From positions 1-24,243 of the IMG/VR virus record IMGVR_UViG_3300010885_004199: a DNA stretch of 24,243 nucleotides. One strand, written 5' to 3'. The translations under genes were made by a program, and so were the position numbers. The notes beneath the pieces are model-generated. The model was not told where the DNA came from, made no database searches, and saw nothing but the letters and a program-made list of their open reading frames with translations. The DNA comes from a virus. Shown here one piece after another: positions 22,355-24,243 of the stretch (the stretch's first letter is position 1; each line of letters starts with the position of its first letter).

Positions 22355-23139
22355 TATTTGTCCTTTTCGCTTGCGTACGACTCACGAAGCAACTCACCGA
22401 GCCTCGCCCATCCGTTTTCGATTGCCTTGTCAACGTCCACGATCACGCAGGCACTGTTCTCGAAAAGCCTCTGCACCTCAGGTTCAGAGCCAGCATAGTA
22501 GTTTGCAACGCGCTCGAAATCGAAGACAACGTGCCGCATCGCAGCCATTCGCAGGAACTCTTTCTCGTCCTCAGGCACTCCGCTCGCCTCAATCTCTGCG
22601 AGCAGTTGCTTTGCCTTTGAGGAGTCGCAGAGTTCGGGCAGCGTCGGCTTCGGCCCCGTGACCTCGTAAGGCGGCGCGCCGATCTTTGCCGTGTACGGGT
22701 TGTCTCCACCTTCATCGTCCACCAGTTCGTCGCTGAGACCAGCGCTAGAGGAAACGAAGTCGAGCAGCGTCTTGACAGATTCGTTGTCCGTCGAGACTTG
22801 CCCCAGCAGCGCAGCGAGTTTTTCCTCGTCAGCGACAGCCATCGCAGCCAGCGGGTCGAGGGTTGCCAGGATTGTGTCGGCTTCCTCCTCGGTAACGTCG
22901 AGTACCAAAACTGGTACGGTCTCGTCAGCAGCAGTCTCGGCACGAAGGTGCCCATCGACCAGCATGAGTTCGCCGTTAGGTAACTCCCTCGCAAGACACG
23001 CATCGGCGAATCCAATTTCCTCCAGCACGCCACGCAGTGCAGACTTCTGAGAATCAGGATGCGTTCGCCAGTTTTTGGGGTTCGGGATCAGTTGCGAAGC
23101 GGGTACTCGGCGGAACTCTTTGATTCGATCCTTAAACAT
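22354..23139 (-). CDS. ParB/Srx-like nuclease-domain protein
   Basis: The N-terminal half matches the ParB-like fold: VPASQLIPNPKNWRTHP, then ALRGVLEEIGFAD and ELMLVDGHLRAETA with the DGHxR motif at 62-66, followed by VPVLVLDVTEEEADTILATLDPLAAMA. The C-terminal half is a second conserved-looking domain (SKAKQLLAEIEASGVPEDEKEFLRMAAMRHVVFDFERVANYY) with AMRH. In phages such proteins occur beside DNA modification enzymes and may act as nucleases, CTP-binding proteins or specificity factors. The ATG at 23139 has GGGAG at ideal 8-nt spacing; the ATG at 23145, two residues longer, is too close to that site. It overlaps the radical SAM gene by 8 bp. No methyltransferase domain is fused. Confidence 0.85.
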   Translation of the reverse strand: MFKDRIKEFRRVPASQLIPNPKNWRTHPDSQKSALRGVLEEIGFADACLARELPNGELMLVDGHLRAETAADETVPVLVLDVTEEEADTILATLDPLAAMAVADEEKLAALLGQVSTDNESVKTLLDFVSSSAGLSDELVDDEGGDNPYTAKIGAPPYEVTGPKPTLPELCDSSKAKQLLAEIEASGVPEDEKEFLRMAAMRHVVFDFERVANYYAGSEPEVQRLFENSACVIVDVDKAIENGWARLGELLRESYASEKDK

Positions 23140-24103
23140 TCGCATCGCTCCCAGGGTTCAAGCACGGGCCGCAAACGGGATGCGATGCCCACTGTCCAGA
23201 CGCGTGCGTGTTCCTCAACTCCACCAACGACGGGTGGTTCCAAGCATCTCGCAGCGACATATTGTTGACGTTCCCGACGATCAGTTTCTTGCCAGCCAGC
23301 TTGCAGCACGGCTGAATGTTCCCCAGGTGGTCAACGACGAGTTGCTTAAACGGGAAGTCACAACCACTCGCCTTGCTTTCAATCACGGGCAGGGTCAGAT
23401 TCGTCACCCGATCGGGAACCTCATTCATCGTCTGGAAAGTCACAATGTCAGCGACGTTCTCCCACTGCCTTCTGAACTGTTCTTCCTCGTGGATGTTGAC
23501 AGCGTTCTTGAGAAAGCTGACTCGCACCAGCGGGAAGCCCAGGCCACGAGCGTTCCGCATCTCAATGAACCGCAGCACGTTCGCCACCACGAGGCCGAAC
23601 TTACCAGACAGTCGTTGCTTGTCGTACGTCTCAGGCGTTGCAGCGTCGATGCTGATGAATAGTTTCGTCAGCCCGCAGCCTAGCAGCGACTCCGATCTGC
23701 TCTCAGTCAGCAGGGTGCCATTCGTCACCACGAACACGTTGATGATCCCAGCATCGCGGGCAAAACGGATGCACTCCTCCAGGTCGCGGCGCATCAACGG
23801 CTCGTTGATGTAGTTGAGCTTGAGACTCTTTGTGCCAAGTGAGACAGCCTCCCGCAGCACCTTTTCGAAGACGTCTCGCCCCAGGTTCACGTTCGGGATT
23901 TTGTCGTACCCGTGGATGCAGAACGGGCAACGCATGTTGCAGCCACCGTTCAGTTCGACGTCGATCTGGATTGGGAAGTCAGCCGGTTGCAACTTCTCCC
24001 GGCGGGCAAACTCGGCTCGGAACTCCACCCACTGCTGCGGGTCAACGTCGGGCGGGCAGCGACTCAGCAGTTCACGCCCCACAATGTCGAAAAATGCGTC
24101 CAT
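23132..24103 (-). CDS. Radical SAM enzyme with SPASM-like C-terminus
   Basis: The 323-residue protein has the CxxxCxxC cluster motif at C55, C59 and C62 (GGCNMRCPFC), a GTNG-like VVTNGT near 127-130, and SISIDAATPETYD near 150-161, all typical of the radical SAM core. The C-terminal third has C248, C266/C267 and C311/C314, resembling the SPASM/twitch auxiliary iron-sulfur site. Such enzymes use S-adenosylmethionine to start radical reactions, often on peptides or carbohydrates; an auxiliary cluster suggests a substrate contact or redox step. It lies upstream of the ParB-like and glycosyltransferase genes in the operon, so a role in base or sugar modification is plausible. The ATG at 24103 has GAGG 7 nt upstream. 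It does not look like the shorter QueE enzymes. The substrate is unknown. Confidence 0.88.
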   Translation of the reverse strand: MDAFFDIVGRELLSRCPPDVDPQQWVEFRAEFARREKLQPADFPIQIDVELNGGCNMRCPFCIHGYDKIPNVNLGRDVFEKVLREAVSLGTKSLKLNYINEPLMRRDLEECIRFARDAGIINVFVVTNGTLLTESRSESLLGCGLTKLFISIDAATPETYDKQRLSGKFGLVVANVLRFIEMRNARGLGFPLVRVSFLKNAVNIHEEEQFRRQWENVADIVTFQTMNEVPDRVTNLTLPVIESKASGCDFPFKQLVVDHLGNIQPCCKLAGKKLIVGNVNNMSLRDAWNHPSLVELRNTHASGQWASHPVCGPCLNPGSDANV

Positions 24104-24243
24104 CCTTGGACCTCACGTTCGTGTTTGGATACCAGAACAATGCTTTTCGGTAGCGAAAAAGCCTATTAAAAGAGTGTTTTTTCGCACGCAAAAGGTCAAA
24201 AATACCCGGCTACCCCACCCCCCCCTGCAAAACTCCCGGCCAC
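24104..24243 (-). promoter_or_regulatory. AT-rich leader upstream of the late operon, possible promoter and hairpin
   Basis: No gene is supported here. The first 90 bases upstream of the radical SAM gene are clearly more AT-rich than the rest of the window. Minus-strand TTGCGT (24191-24186) and TAATAG (24168-24163) are 17 nt apart, a weak sigma70-like pair. An imperfect hairpin GCTTTTTCG/CGAAAAGC lies at 24142-24162. A run of eight C on the + strand sits at 24218-24225. A short frame from the edge ends at about 24196 and could be the tail of a neighbouring gene, which cannot be decided here. Confidence 0.3.

Noticed and set aside
21482-24103. Radical SAM plus glycosyltransferase as a peptide natural product (RiPP) cluster
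   Set aside because: No precursor peptide, transporter or leader-binding protein is visible, and the glycosyltransferase resembles the TET-associated family in a packaging operon.
24218-24225. C8 tract as a phase-variation switch
   Set aside because: It lies outside any supported coding frame and only a few bases from the window edge; one copy gives no evidence of length variation.

Overview
This window looks like most of the late region of a temperate tailed phage (siphovirus type, HK97-like head), probably an integrated prophage. The high GC content and several phage proteins of a style I associate with Planctomycetota point to a planctomycete host. Examples are a hydrophobic N-terminus followed by a CSKCC cluster, a small protein with an N-terminal Cys cluster, and a 59-residue zinc ribbon next to the prohead protease. 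The host assignment is inference; no ribosomal or housekeeping gene is present.

Layout: a tyrosine recombinase catalytic domain enters from the left edge on the + strand (1-597). Everything else from 632 to 24103 is one closely packed minus-strand gene train, so it should be read from right to left. From its start: a radical SAM/SPASM enzyme, a ParB-like protein and a TET-associated-type glycosyltransferase (24103-21482); terminase small and large subunits, portal, prohead protease, a small zinc ribbon and the major capsid protein (21479-15491); then head-tail connector, an unknown virion protein, head closure, HK97 gp10-like and tail-completion proteins (15388-12894). These are followed by three paralogous tail-tube-like proteins (12866-11702), a tail assembly chaperone pair joined by a programmed -1 frameshift (11683-10998), the tape measure protein (11005-7157), distal tail proteins and a 903-residue Cys-rich putative tip/adhesin (7160-3242). 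The distal end carries small hypothetical genes, a metallophosphoesterase and an Nmad1/MazG-like protein (3245-632). Most junctions are 1-4 bp overlaps or gaps of a few bases, indicating translational coupling.

The most interesting content is at the two ends of the operon. The packaging and structural genes are preceded by a glycosyltransferase of the family found beside phage TET/JBP oxygenases, a ParB-like protein and a radical SAM enzyme, and the far end carries an Nmad1-like nucleotide-metabolism protein. Together these suggest a DNA base hypermodification pathway made with the virion genes. The oxygenase and methyltransferase such a pathway would need are not in the window and, if present, would lie to the right. 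Other notable points are an A_AAA_AAC slippery heptamer with a well-spaced hairpin in the chaperone gene, a capsid gene bracketed by two strong hairpins, triplicated tail-tube-like genes, and two separate repeat families in the tape measure protein. No lysis genes, repressor, tRNA or CRISPR array were seen.
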